64,000 nt of DNA from Ciona savignyi (taxonomy: Eukaryota; Chordata; Ascidiacea; Phlebobranchia; Cionidae). The notes beneath the pieces are model-generated. The model had not been told where the DNA came from, did no database searches, and saw only the letters and a program-made list of their open reading frames with translations. Where the stretch lies: positions 272,062-336,061 of the forward strand of contig CH003364.1 in assembly GCA_000149265.1 (NCBI GenBank), in the 5' to 3' direction. Made by a program: the position numbers and the translations under genes. Shown here one piece after another: positions 23,901 to 35,187 of this stretch. The number at the start of each line of letters is the position of its first letter. Positions within the stretch are counted from its first letter, which is position 1.

Positions 23901-25834
23901 GATACATTACCAGTTAAAACCAGAAAGTACTGCTGCGTCAGCGACGCACAAGTTAGGCTGTGCCATCATAATTACGTTTGATGTTTTTTCATGTTCTTTA
24001 GATGTTTGTTGTTTTTTTATTTACATTATTAATTATATTTATCTTCTAAAATTCTGACCAGCTAGTCAAAAAATAAGAGTGCCACCCACGAATTGAATAC
24101 CACCTTTAATAGAGCGACAATATAGGCCAGGGGAAGGGTTGAAAAATAGAAACGTTTGTGGCGCTCAAATAGAGGTTTTACGATGTGTTGTTTTCCATTT
24201 AAAACTTTCATGCGAATAACTTATGTTTTACAGAAATCTCCAGACAAGCACTTATTTTCGAACCATGACAATAAGCACTCCTTTCCTACTGATGCCAGTT
24301 ACTTCGACACTGTAAATATATCCGTGTTTACTATTTGTATCATTAATAAGACCGCTTGAAGTGTCGCGTTTCGGTTCTTTTGCGCAATACGCGCGATTGC
24401 CGAATTACTTCTGCTTTTTCGTCTCAGCCCTATGAGAAAGACTACAAAAACTTTAAATGTACAACCATTTTTACTGTACGCCTTTCATACCTTTCAAAAC
24501 ACAATTCCCACTAGCAAATTAAATTTTAAAATGATTAAACTAGTCTATTGTTTCGTCACAAAGTTATTCGATAATCCTGTAAAAATCCATGCTCAAATTA
24601 AGCCAGGTCTCCCATAAAGGAAGTTAATGACAGAAAGCTTTTACGGTGTACTATCTTACAAATACGTAGGGTCCACTGCAGATGCTGGGTAATTTGTAGG
24701 GCTAGGCACGAATGTTTTCTAAATCCGATGGGTTATTGGTTAAAAAACTAAAACAAAGTCTCCATTGTAATTAATATACAGCAATAGCTTTGTCAGCTAT
24801 GGGCATGTACTGGTAATCTGACGTTTTTACCTACAGCCAGTATTATACATATATGTCATAATCCATAAGAATTGACTAGCAATATAATATTATTTTGTTT
24901 ATACAGGGCCTGGGTAAAAGAAAAGCTACTACATCTGTCAATTCTTTCAATCCTGAGCTAATAGCATGGATGCCACATAAAGAGGAAATCTCAAAGGCGG
25001 GCTCGGTTATGTCTTTATACAGGCGAGTATATAAATATGCAAGATAGGCCACTGTTATCCTGGAAACTCGAAATATTGCAAGTGACTAACATTAATGAAA
25101 ACACCGTATGTGCACGTGCGGACAGGAAAAGATGGTCTTGTGTATCACATAGGATTTTGTGTCCATACCATGGTCAACGTAACATATGGTTGCGATATTA
25201 AGACAGAAGTAATACACCGTCATATATATTTCAATATATTTTATTACGAAAGTCGCTTTTATCTTTTGTTAGTTGCCTAGCCGTATTAATAACAAATTAT
25301 TTGATTTCAAACAGGATTGACTTTCGGGCTGGATGTAAGGAAAAAAACTTCCAGCAAAGACTGTCACCCCGTATAAGACACCGCATGTCTAATATGGAGG
25401 CCGATGACGCAAGGCTAAAATGGATATCAGACTACAAAAGACAATATAGCCACGGGCAACCAAACCCCCGAATCAACACCGATTTTTGCACTGGTCTACC
25501 ACATAAAAACGGGGACATAAACCAAAGGTCTCACCGACTGCTTAATACAACCGGACGGCTGCCAAAATCAACTCCTACCTACGAGGAAAGCGGTCGAAGA
25601 CGTACCAAATCAGCACCGCTGCGCTACAGTGTCGGAGATTGCTTAGTATGGAACGGGGGCGCAGATAGATTTACTGGAATCCAGCGCCAAATGCAGGCGA
25701 CCTCGACCCTGCGCACCACACAACCAACAATAAACACTGCTACCAGTATGACACCGGCAGCTACTAGTATAACAACCTATACCCCTTTGGATGTTCCCCC
25801 AACTAATCTTCCAACGATTAAGGTACTAAGTTAA
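20957..25834 (+). CDS. Unrecognised basic protein gene, 4 exons (exon 1 link uncertain)
   Basis: Exons: 20957-20986 (MPTGEIVGTW), 21334-21437, 24907-25022, 25315-25834. Exons 2-4 join in phase and read YYGHYRSRTRNDILQEYRHA...PVPPPKF, then GKRKATTSVNSFNPELIAWM, then a 173-residue Arg/Thr-rich exon (KWISDYKRQYSHGQPNPRIN, GRRRTKSAPLRYS) ending in a low-complexity Thr tail. Intron 3 uses a GC donor (ACAG|GCGAGT). Exon 1 has a perfect donor (GTGG|GTAAGT) but is phase 0, while exon 2 needs phase 1 to keep the good frame, so a missed micro-exon, another first exon, or an indel is implied. No signal peptide or transmembrane helix. The short proline, tyrosine and arginine motifs recall small ciliary or sperm microtubule-associated proteins, but I do not recognise the family. 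Confidence 0.65.
21495..22575 (+). mobile_element. piggyBac-like non-autonomous element, copy 1
   Basis: Flanked on both sides by TTAA (21491-21494, 22576-22579). Termini CTCTTTGCCTCCC and GGGAGTGAAAGAG form a terminal inverted repeat. Near the left end is a perfect 26-base palindrome centred on GCGATATATCGC (21507-21532). A second copy in opposite orientation lies at 32839-33854 and matches along its length. The ORFs inside (for example 21784-22107) are not recognisable as transposase. It is inserted about 55 bases after the donor of exon 2 of the unrecognised gene. Confidence 0.82.
23675..24184. mobile_element. Tc1/mariner-pogo-like MITE
   Basis: Left end CCGTAAAACCTCTATTTGAA with CGTCACC; right end GGCGCTCAAATAGAGGTTTT with ACG, its near-perfect inverse. 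GTAAAACCTCTATTTGAACG termini are common in pogo/Tigger-type MITEs. Interior non-coding, with AACGCCACTATAGAG and GAGTGCCACCCACGAATTGA sub-repeats. It lies in the large intron of the unrecognised gene; 22580-23674 and 24185-24900 of that intron show nothing else I can name. Confidence 0.7.
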
Positions 25835-26427
25835 AGTAAGTTGGACGAGTAACCTGGTTGGTTAAAAGTACACACTTTTATACACAAAATGCTTTGTTAT
25901 TCTAGTAAATCCGCTTATTACAGAATTGTCAACTTTTTTTATTGTGTAAATCACCCCATTACGCATTATTTTTTACAGATACACCCCAAACTTTTAGAAC
26001 GAAAGTATTTTAACCGTTTTTTTCTTGATTTTTTACGTAAATTTACAAAACAATGCATGCTTCACCTTTTTCTTAACTTATTAATAGATAAACAAGAAAA
26101 GTACACAAATCACAACATTTTCATATACTGTTTCTTTTAAAAAATCGAATTTTATATTTCTATTTCGCCAAAAACGAGAATTCTGTAAATATAAACTGTT
26201 ACGCACTGAATACGAACAAAATCGATTTCCTGAATACAAGAGCATATATATAAATACCGGTGTTTACGTTATTACTGTAAACAATATGTGCAGCTATTTT
26301 GCGTCCGTAAGGTCGGTAAGTATATATACAATTAAGCGTAGATAAATGCCCTTAGGGTAAAAGGCAGTTTACGCTGGTCAAGAAAAGGTTAAAAGTATAT
26401 ATCAATTGAATCATACTTGACCAAAAA

Positions 26428-28608
26428 ATGCCAAATTGCTGTGTCAAGGAGTTTCAGTGTAAGTTTTTTGGCTTCTACGACAGCAGAAGGCACGACTTCT
26501 ATGTTTCACCAAGTAAGTAGTATAATAGCTATCTATACTTGATACCAAGACGGGATCAAATTCTCAGTTTTAGTGCCGCGAGTTGGATAATGACATCGGT
26601 TAAAGTACAGAGAGACGTCTGAATAATACAAACCGACTGCCGAGTTGCCAATAGATTCGTTTTGACAGCAATTTTTAGATACAAAATACTTTTAGTTTAG
26701 CTATATGGGTCCAATTTAAAAAAAATGGACACATATTGTTATGGGTATTTTTTGTCCGTTTTTTCGTTTTTTCTATTTTTTGTTGTTTGTTTATGCGATG
26801 AAACACAAAGCAGAAGCTTGGGTAACAAAAATTTTAAAGAAAAATCATAAAGACACTGAAATACTTAGCGGTGTTTGTAAGGTAACCCATGGGGTGGCAT
26901 GACGATATTCCTAGCGAGTTTCTTAGTTATATATAACAAATACCACCGGGGACTGTACCTCCGACAATCCGCCTGCAGAAGGTAATCTGACTGGTGCCGT
27001 ACGGTAGTGCGGCCGAATGGTTATCACGACCGATACACATACATATAAAAAACTACCGATACACATATAAAAAACGGTCTTAGTAACGAGCCCCAATGTG
27101 GGTTCTAAACCTGGTAAAAAAATCTTACTGGAATCTGTGCACTACAATGTGCTATTCCGACCCTTCACACTATACTATATTTAAACATATTCCTACTAAG
27201 CTTTTTTCAATTTATTTTAGTGGGGGAACAACAAGGTTATATTCCTGGTGTACCGGGCGATTGTTTTCCTTTACACCCTCGCTTGGATCATAGCGGACCT
27301 TACAGTATACTACCAGCCGCGTTACTGGATATTTCTCACCAACTGGGTTGAAGTAATCGGGTGCTTGTATTTCTGCCTTGCATTTTTTCTCGCCCTCTAT
27401 GGTTATTTCGCCAGTAAACAGGATATTGATCGAGAAAAGGGTAAGTTGATTTGTTCATTCGCAACCATAGTTAAGGGTGAGTAAAGTACCGTGCTCAGTG
27501 GATTAATATCTTTAATGAACGTTATAAAATATCTATGTCAAAGAAGATATAAAAAATTTGGAAGAAACAAATGAACCGGCCACATAGGTTGATAATTCTG
27601 AGTTGGATCTTTACATTATAACCTGTTATAGGCGAGGTGTTTGTATATGGTTTATTTATTTAGATAACTGTAACTGTAGTTACCTAAATCCCTTGTTTAA
27701 ATCGGTAAAGTTAAAGTAGTATAAAGGACTAGGAAACCACAAGGGGGGTAACACACGGGCAATCGCAAATCACCTCGTCGCGCCCACCGTCGAGTTAACG
27801 AAGCTATGGCAGTGTTTTGTGTGGAAATGTGGGAATCCTTTATTTTAGTTTAAGCCATAACTGGGTTCAAGCCACGTCCGTTAAGCGTATTGCCTAAGAA
27901 CACAACCGACTAGCTAGCGACCAGTTTCGAACTTGCAACCTTTCGGCTGAAAGACGACACATTAATCCTACAAGCTAAACAGTCGGACGACGCAGTGTTT
28001 CAAAGCTCTCTACTGACATCCAAATCCTTTTGTTATTCCACAAATGGGGATAATCATAAACATCCCATTCCATTCTATATTTAATACCGAATTCTCATCT
28101 TAAAGGAACCAACTGGGGCTGTGGAGTAGTTTGGATTTTGTTCAACGTTTCCATCAACGCCGCTGTTATAACTGACATCCTTTTCTGGGCCCTGCTGTCG
28201 AATGGACTATCTCCTGCCCAGCTAGCTGACCCGTTTAATATTCACTCCCATGCGATTAATCTGGTCCTACTTCTGATTGATCTGTTCGTGTTCTCATACC
28301 CAATACGTATCCTGCACCTGATTTACCCGATGGGTCTTGGGTTGGTTTACACCGCATTTACTCTCATCCTGCATGGGGCGAGATATACCTCGGCTGTTTA
28401 CGCCGTTATAAACTGGCAGACTTTTCCAGCACTTGCAGCCGGAGTCTGTTTCGGTGCTAGTTTAGTAGCAATGCCGATCAGTCACTTGCTGGTGTTCGGA
28501 TTGTACAAGATCAGAGCACTTATAGCGCGCAAAAACGGATGCATGAGTCAACAAGGCGGCGATCAGTCATTCGAAATGGGCCAAACTAACATGGCGTATG
28601 ACAATTAA
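26428..28608 (+). CDS. Rolling stone-family multipass membrane protein, copy A
   Basis: Exons: 26428-26512, 27221-27440, 28106-28608 (about 268 residues). Exon 1 reads KEFQCKFFGFYDSRRHDFYV. Exon 2 has the family signature YR...FLYTLAWIIADLTVYYQ...FLTNWVEV. Exon 3 has TNWGCGVVWILFNVS, FNIHSHAINLVLLLIDL and YPIRILHLIYP. Six or seven hydrophobic helices are visible; the hydrophilic tail ends SFEMGQTNMAYDN. Drosophila rolling stone acts in myoblast fusion; most family members are uncharacterised. Exon 1 would need to end at phase 0, as in copy B, but here the only strong donor (CCAA|GTAAGT) leaves phase 1. Either the annotated junction is altered by an indel or the copy is damaged. Exons 2 and 3 are intact and well conserved. 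Confidence 0.82.
27005..27125 (+). mobile_element. tRNA-like repeat (family B)
   Basis: Starts GGCCGAATGGTTATCACGAC, resembling a class II (Leu/Ser-type) tRNA D arm, then after a variable TA-rich insert ends GTCTTAGTAACGAGCCCCAA and GTGGGTTCTAAACC, a T-arm-like end. The acceptor stem does not pair, so this is a SINE head or pseudo-tRNA. It lies about 95 bases before the copy A exon 2 acceptor. Confidence 0.6.
27735..27990 (-). mobile_element. SINE family A, antisense
   Basis: Contains GTAACACACGGGCAATCGCA, CCTCGTCGCGCCCACCGTCG, GAACACAACCGACTAGCTAG and GCAACCTTTCGGCTGAAAG: the complement of the family body and head. In intron 2 of rolling stone copy A. Confidence 0.8.
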
Positions 28609-29532
28609 CGTAAAACCACCCAACACATGGACATATATTAAACATGTTTTTTCGACATAGTGTGTGGACCACTTTCTCTTACAATTTGGTTACACATTAT
28701 TTCGGCAAATATTTTTATTATATCTATCTTTCTCTAAATAAGCCAACCAGTAATGAATTCTTTAACCCCAATATCCTTCCTTGGCAATATTAAATATTCC
28801 CCCATTTATTAAATGTTATTATTACAACGATTGCATTGTATTTATGGATGCCTTTTGTTATTATTGTCTTTACCGGTTATATCTTTGTTCCAATGACCAC
28901 TAAGGTCCGTTCTATATCGGTTTCTGTATCACATTTGTATACAAGACTGACCGAATTACGAGACTGAGTTAAGCCATCGCACATTCTACTTCTTAGTACG
29001 CTTTAAGTACGTTGTATTCTAGTATTATCATACGTTGCAAGCAGTATTTATTTGTTTCCATTATCATCCGCGAAATGAAATCAAATTACTCAGAAAATCT
29101 GTCCCATGCACAAAACATACCGCGAAAAGCAATAACGAGCTGCTCATTCGCTGCGAGTGATTGTGTAGTTCAGAACAGTATATGTAGGCAAGTGTGTTTA
29201 GTATTGTTATTGAGATGTTATTTAACCTTGTGGTCTGTTACAAAGGCGATTTTTAAAGTTTGATTACAATTACGTCACTTAGCACTCTATGACGTTTATG
29301 GCATCATAAAATATTCTGCTGTTTAGTATATAAAGCTTGAGAATACAAACGCTAAGAATAGATTAGATTCCTAATTTTTATTTAATATTTAGTTGTTTTT
29401 GCCGAATAGCAAATAGTACATCGAGCTGTTGTCATTCAAATTACAAGTTGCAAAATCTAAACAGGATCTATAAGTACATGTAATATAATATTTCGTGTTG
29501 ATCAGTTTTATATTAATTCATAAAGCGACAAA

Positions 29533-31796
29533 ATGGCTACCAGCTGCGGTTATGAGTTTCAGTGCAAAATGTTTGGCTTCTACGACTGCAAGGCGCACGA
29601 CTTTTATGTTTCACAGGTAAGTAAAGATTAGTGCATGTTGTCGTATACAAAAGTGTTTTAACGGTGTATATTGTAAAAGGGTAAATCATTATAATAGGGT
29701 GTACAACATACAACAAGACATTATAGTAAATTTATTTACAAGTTGTCACTGTATTATTATAAATTGACAGAATTGTTTCTTTTTCCATTAACATCGATGC
29801 ACTTTTAGTGTATTGCGTTGTAAAGACTGGGTTGAGCAAGCTTTAAAGTAAACGTTGAAAATGTGTACGATTTTAAAATAAGTTGACAAGCATTGGTTTA
29901 CTATTTCCAGTCTCCAAAGCTATTTAGTGTTTTGTATGCCTTTATGTGAACAAGCGTTTAAATTCACTCGTTTTATGCCTCGTCTGTTAAGTGTCTTGTA
30001 CCTGATACAAACATGTCCCATAGCATTATAACTAGCCACGGTAAAAAAACTAACCAGCTGGTCGCCTGTGTCCTTAGGCAAAGCACCTAACGGACATTGC
30101 CTTAAACCCAGTGGAATGATGCGGTCTACTAAATTAAAGGAACGACTAAATCATACACCACACATTGAAATTGCTCCGGTATCCCGACGGTTGGCGCGAG
30201 GTGATTACCCGTGTTTTAACGCCCCTTGCGTTTTTTCATTGACGGGTATAAACATGAAGTGTGTGTAGTGTATTCCTATTCTATCCAGCTTGACATTCGC
30301 TTTTTCGCAGTGGGGAGATAACAAGACGCTCTTCCTTATCTACCGTGCCTTTTTCTTTCTGTATACTCTCGCTTGGATAATTGCTGACGTAACAGTGAAT
30401 TACCAACCTCAGTATTGGGTGTACCTAACCAACTGGTCCGAAGTTACATGTTGCTTGTATCTCTGTATTGCTTTCCTGACTGCGCTGTACGGGTATTTCA
30501 CGAAAGCGGACATCGACAAGGAAAAAGGTAACATATACATGCAGCTGAGTATTGCACAATGCGTGTGTGAAGATATAGTTTAGTTTAGTTTTTTTTGTTT
30601 CCACGATGAAAACATAAATCAGGATTTTTTAAAAAAATTGGAAAACGGGAAAAAACGGCAAAACGACAGTCGTTGGAACACGTCTAAAAACAAGCAATAA
30701 ATTATTAAAATCCGGTAAAATTATACGTGGCCGCTAAACCCAAGTAAAAAATAAATAAATAAAATAAATAAGAAAACACTATAATTAGGTTATTTGGTAC
30801 ATGAATAGCGACATGCCCAGTATAAATTGGCCAATGTTAACTGTAACTGATGGGTTTATTCATAACTTAAAAAATGCAGTAAGAAACTCAGTTTGTTAAA
30901 ATTTGAGCAATACATTAAAGTTGTACCTTTGCGACGATTCAAAACTGAGGTCTTTAACCCACAGGTTTTCCCCAACTTTAAGCTCGCGACCTCTTCACAG
31001 ATCAAAATATACATTTTTATTACAATACATACAGCAGTTTATTTAAAATTGATGTTCTCTTTGAGACCCCTAAAATTCATTGCGCGTCCCGCAGTTTGGG
31101 AAGCCCTGGTCTATATGACATAAAACTATCAAAATAAGTACAGAATTTAAACAAGTAAAACTATAAGCATCATAATTATCTGATTTAAGCAAATTCTTTG
31201 TTCGTTGAAACTCGAACGATTAATTTTTGAACAATATGTTTTAAGTTAATAAGTCCTAAAAAATTATTGGTAAGTATTTTCATTACAATGCAGGTACTAA
31301 TTGGGGATGCAATATCGCGTGGGTTCTCTTTGACGTGGCATTCTCAGTTACTCTGGTGACCGACGTGTTTTTTTGGGCTGCTGTATCACGTGACACCCCG
31401 TCATCAGTTCTGGGAGGCCCATTTAACATTCACTCACACGTCATAACCTTTATTATGTTACTGATAGACTTATTCGTCTCCGCCTACCCGATTAGGGTAT
31501 TGCATATACTCTACGGGGTGTGCTACGGGTTGGTGTACTCCGCTTTTACCCTGATTTTACATGGAAGTGGGTACATGTCGTCCATCTATCGCTTAATTGA
31601 CTGGAAAGACGAACCGCTAATCGCGATCGCTGTTATTTTTGGGATGAGTTTTGGGGCAATACCAGTGGCTCATTTGCTTGCATTTGGATTGTACCATCTG
31701 AGAGCTTTTATCGCTCGAAAATGTAGTTCGGGTGAAAACGACAGCCTACATGACCAACTAGAAATGGGACAGACGAACCCTGGTTATACAGCATAA
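29533..31796 (+). CDS. Rolling stone-family multipass membrane protein, copy B
   Basis: Exons: 29533-29616, 30311-30527 and from about 31294 to 31796 (the last acceptor may be off by one). Standard GT-AG junctions; about 267 residues. Exon 1 (MATSCGYEFQCKMFGFYD) parallels copy A, and its donor is a clean CACAG|GTAAGT. Exon 2 carries YRAFFFLYTLAWIIADVTV and YLTNWSEVTCCLYLC. Exon 3 carries TNWGCNIAWVLFDVAFSVTL, FNIHSHVITFIMLLIDL, and a LEMGQTNPGYTA tail also found in copy A. Same exon structure, orientation and ending as copy A, so they are tandem duplicates about 0.9 kb apart. Likely plasma-membrane protein; function unknown beyond the family link to cell fusion in flies. Confidence 0.88.
29690..29885 (+). 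repeat. Dispersed repeat (family R2), copy 1
   Basis: Shares, in order, ATAATAGGGTGTAC, CACTGT..T.ATCATAAAT.GACA, TTTTAGTGTATT and TGTAAAGAC-like words with 37580-37860. Intronic in copy B. Confidence 0.55.
30040..30285 (+). mobile_element. SINE family A
   Basis: Body blocks GTCGCCTGTGTCCTTAGGCA, AACGGACATTGCCTTAAACC, ATTGAAATTGCTCCGG and GACGGTTGGCGCGAGGTGAT, ending TGACGGGTATAAACATGAAG. The tail stops roughly 25 bases before the copy B exon 2 acceptor. Confidence 0.8.
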
Positions 31797-32285
31797 CATT
31801 TGCCCGGCTGTTTTCATGGTTCCGACACGTTGAAATAGTTTAAAATTAAAGTACCGTCTTTATTGTACACCTTATAAATATAATGGCTCATGTAATCCCA
31901 CAAAAAAATGCTAAAGAAAGATCTAATCATTTTTTAACCGTAGGAACCAACACAAGAATCATATTCTTATACATATAATAATCGTTGGTACCATAATGTG
32001 ATCATTTTTACTGTAACATTACCATATAACTTTACGTTTTGCTCCTTTTTTATAACATACAAAGCTGTAAGGTAAATGTCTTATTAATAGTGTATCAATT
32101 GTGTTGTTAGTAGGCCTACGTTGGTTTGTTTTTCATAAGCTGGAATGTGAACTTAAATTTACTATAAAGAAACAAATACCTGTTCGCCGACTGCCTGTGT
32201 GAATCAAACATTAAAACCTTTATACTGTAAATGTTTTATTATCTTTAATACTTTTATATTTTTAAGTTTACTTAATATACTAGAT

Positions 32286-34233
32286 CATGGGATGTCCAAC
32301 CTTTTATTGCACTGGGCCGCATTGTCACTTAAAATAATTCAATGGGCCGCAGAACATATTAAATTTCAATAAAAAGGGTAGGGTTCGAATTAATGGTTTT
32401 GAAATGATTTGCGAAATGCGCGGATAAGGAGCGCGCGAAAAAAATTTTGGTAATGATAAATTGCCTTAAACGTCCAGAAAGATATTTATTTCATAAAGCA
32501 GACAGTACCGTTATTTAGTACTACAGTAATGATAAATTGCAATAAACGTAAATTCAAAAGGGGTGTGTCGCATCTCGCCAATCATAATTAAAGGAATCGT
32601 GGTATATTAACGCATAATGGCGATTATTGCCTTGTGATAGCAATGCTTATTATACGCCAATAATGCAAAGTAAAGGCAAGATAAATAAATGTAATAGTTT
32701 TGTGATTGTTAAATGTTATGTTAAAGGCAAACGATGTTATTATAACGTGTTGAGGATTTATTATTAAAAGTGCGCGAAATGAGTACCGGTAGTTTATATT
32801 TTCGCGATTTTATTAAATTTTGTATTTCGTGAACTTAACTCTTTCACTCCCGGCCAAATGCATTAATTTAAACATGCTGTCCCGCAGTGTTTTTTACAAT
32901 TTTCGGTCATTTTCAAATTAGCACAGTTTTTTTCAAATTTATGCTATGATTTAATATTTAGTATGGTTGGAAAGATAATTTATCCCTCTTTTAAACAAAC
33001 CGCACACCTAGAATCTACCTCCAATAAAGAATATATTATGTAAACTTTAGTGAACACCACTTTTTATGTAAAGAAAATTCTGCTCGACTTTGAAAATTTT
33101 GAGGTGCACTGACAAACGAAATACTCACTAATTATTGGTATGCCCAAATGATATGAAAATTGAAATGTAGATTGTCTAATAGTTTTTGTACTCAGGAAAA
33201 TTTGAACTGTATTTGTATCGTCAGTAGTTTTTTTACTATTCCTAATTGAAATTTTCCTTTATTCTAACTATATTATGAAAATTGAACCAAAACGCATTGA
33301 AGTTTTTAGTTTTGTAGAACTAAAATAGTAAAAAGTACAAATAAGAACAGTGAAGGAAGTGTAAAAAGGGCATACAAAAGCAAACAAACACAAATACTAT
33401 ATCCAATATTCTTCAAAGCAGGGCACACCGAACTAGCTGTCTCGCCGCCTTTTTCTTTATCGTGCGCTCAGCAGGCCCAGCTGGATTCATGCTTTGGTGA
33501 ACACGAAGCATAAACGCCTGCTGCGAAAACGTCACCAACGCTCTCCTTTTTTTCTCAACGGCACGAAATTCACAGAGAATGTAAAGAAAGACTTGCTTGA
33601 CAAAAAGAGCTTCTCCGCAAGTTAACGCGACTCCTATTGGCTGAGTTAGTCACTTGTAAATTCGTGTAAAATCGATAGAAATAAGAGGCGAAGCCTTGAA
33701 AAAGAAAGGCTATCACTCCTCGCATTTTTAATATTTCTCCTGAGGTCTCTACCATTACGCATTGCGGAGAAATCGTTTTTTAGATTTGCATCCATTTATG
33801 TACAGGCGGGATACCATGTTTTCCCACCAACTCGCCATATATGGACGGAAAGAGTTAAGAAAACGGTTCGCTAATAGCGATTCGCGATCCCTTAATTCCA
33901 ACCCTGAATGGGTACATAAAGAAACAATTAAAAGCCATTAATTTCATCTTTAAAAAAGGAACAAATAACACACATATAGAAAGAAACAAAATTTTATTTC
34001 TGCAATACAAAGTCAATGAGATAAGTTTTTGTCGTCCGTCGGTTTCTTTCTGCAGTTTTGATGTTTACTGCGTCCCTAAAAGCTGACTGATACATTTGAA
34101 TTGGGCCAAGATTTAAAGTTCAAAATACTACTTGGAGTTCAAAATACTACTGGAGTAAAAATGACTAGCGGGCCGCACAAAAATCTCAGGTGGGCCGCAC
34201 TGCGGCCCGCGGGCCGCAGGTTGGACATCCCTG
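32286..34233. mobile_element. hAT element interrupted by a piggyBac-like element
   Basis: The left terminus CATGGGATGTCCAACCTTTT and right terminus GCAGGTTGGACATCCCTG are inverted repeats. The identical 8-mer TACTAGAT flanks both ends (32278-32285 and 34234-34241), the hAT signature. GGGCCGC-rich subterminal motifs occur on both sides (CACTGGGCCGCA; GTGGGCCGCACTGCGGCCCG). Without the nested insertion at 32839-33854 it is about 0.93 kb and has no recognisable transposase. Confidence 0.87.
32839..33854 (-). mobile_element. piggyBac-like non-autonomous element, copy 2 (nested)
   Basis: TTAA on both sides (32835-32838, 33855-33858). Left terminus CTCTTTCACTCCCGGCC; right terminus GGACGGAAAGAG. 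Sequence is the reverse complement of 21495-22575 over most of its length, for example CATGCTGTCCCGCAGTG and AGGCTATCACTCCTCGCA. Short ORFs inside are not transposase-like. Confidence 0.82.
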
Positions 34234-35187
34234 TACTAGATGGATGTTTGGAAAACTGTTTAAAAGTTTTTTTGCAATTATGTCAGAACAATTCAATTGT
34301 GTTGCGTAATAATACTGTTGTTTATATGGTATACCATTTTGCGAAGTAAATACTTTTAACAACAATGTAGTTTTTAATGGTGAAATATCAGTAGCTTGTG
34401 GATCATAAGGCAGCAGTTTAACGTGAGTACTAATTTAATCACAGGATTGGATTTGCTATACCAGTTTTATCCTCGGGTGGGATTGTCCAGAATTCAAACA
34501 CGAACTTATACCACGTGCCCACAGCCGGGCGTTATTACAGAGTGTTGTGTATGCTACGCTAAAGTCTCTGAAGTACTGTAATTGAGCTGTTTAAATTTCA
34601 CGCCCCCAAGGAATTTCAACCTATATTTTGCCTTGGGACAAAGAAAAAGAGGGCATTCTTATACACTGCATTTTCCCGTGTAATATGACACCATTTTTTG
34701 AGGGCGAGGGGGGGGGATTAAGCACATAAAATAAGTGCAAAAAGTATATACAGTATATAACAACCGTATTCAAATAATTTAAAAAGTAAATGCGTATTCT
34801 ATAACTGCATATGGCCTGGCGTGACAAATAAAAAAATTTAAGAAATCTACTTTGCTGCAAATGATAGAAAAATATTGTCTGAATTAAAACAATGTTAAAG
34901 GGACGTCTATGCATATGGTCAATAATAAAAATATTGCAATACGCATCTAGCAATGCTTTTGTTTATTGACTGTGTCTCTTTATATGTTTAAAACTAACAA
35001 AACCGTTTTGGTAGATTTTGTAAATGTGATAAAGAGTAGGCCTACGGCAGCCGAATATTTGGTTATGTTATGTGTGTTTGAAATCGACGCGTTTCCTACC
35101 AATTTCTGTGTAATAGTTGCAACGTAAGCTATGGTTCAATTCAGGCCACCGCAGCATTTCGCGAGTAAAATGGCTGCTCACTAGAAC

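Noticed and set aside
25889..26140. 83-residue Phe/Tyr-rich ORF after the unrecognised gene
   Set aside because: AT-rich composition, no homology or splice signals; likely 3' UTR or intergenic.
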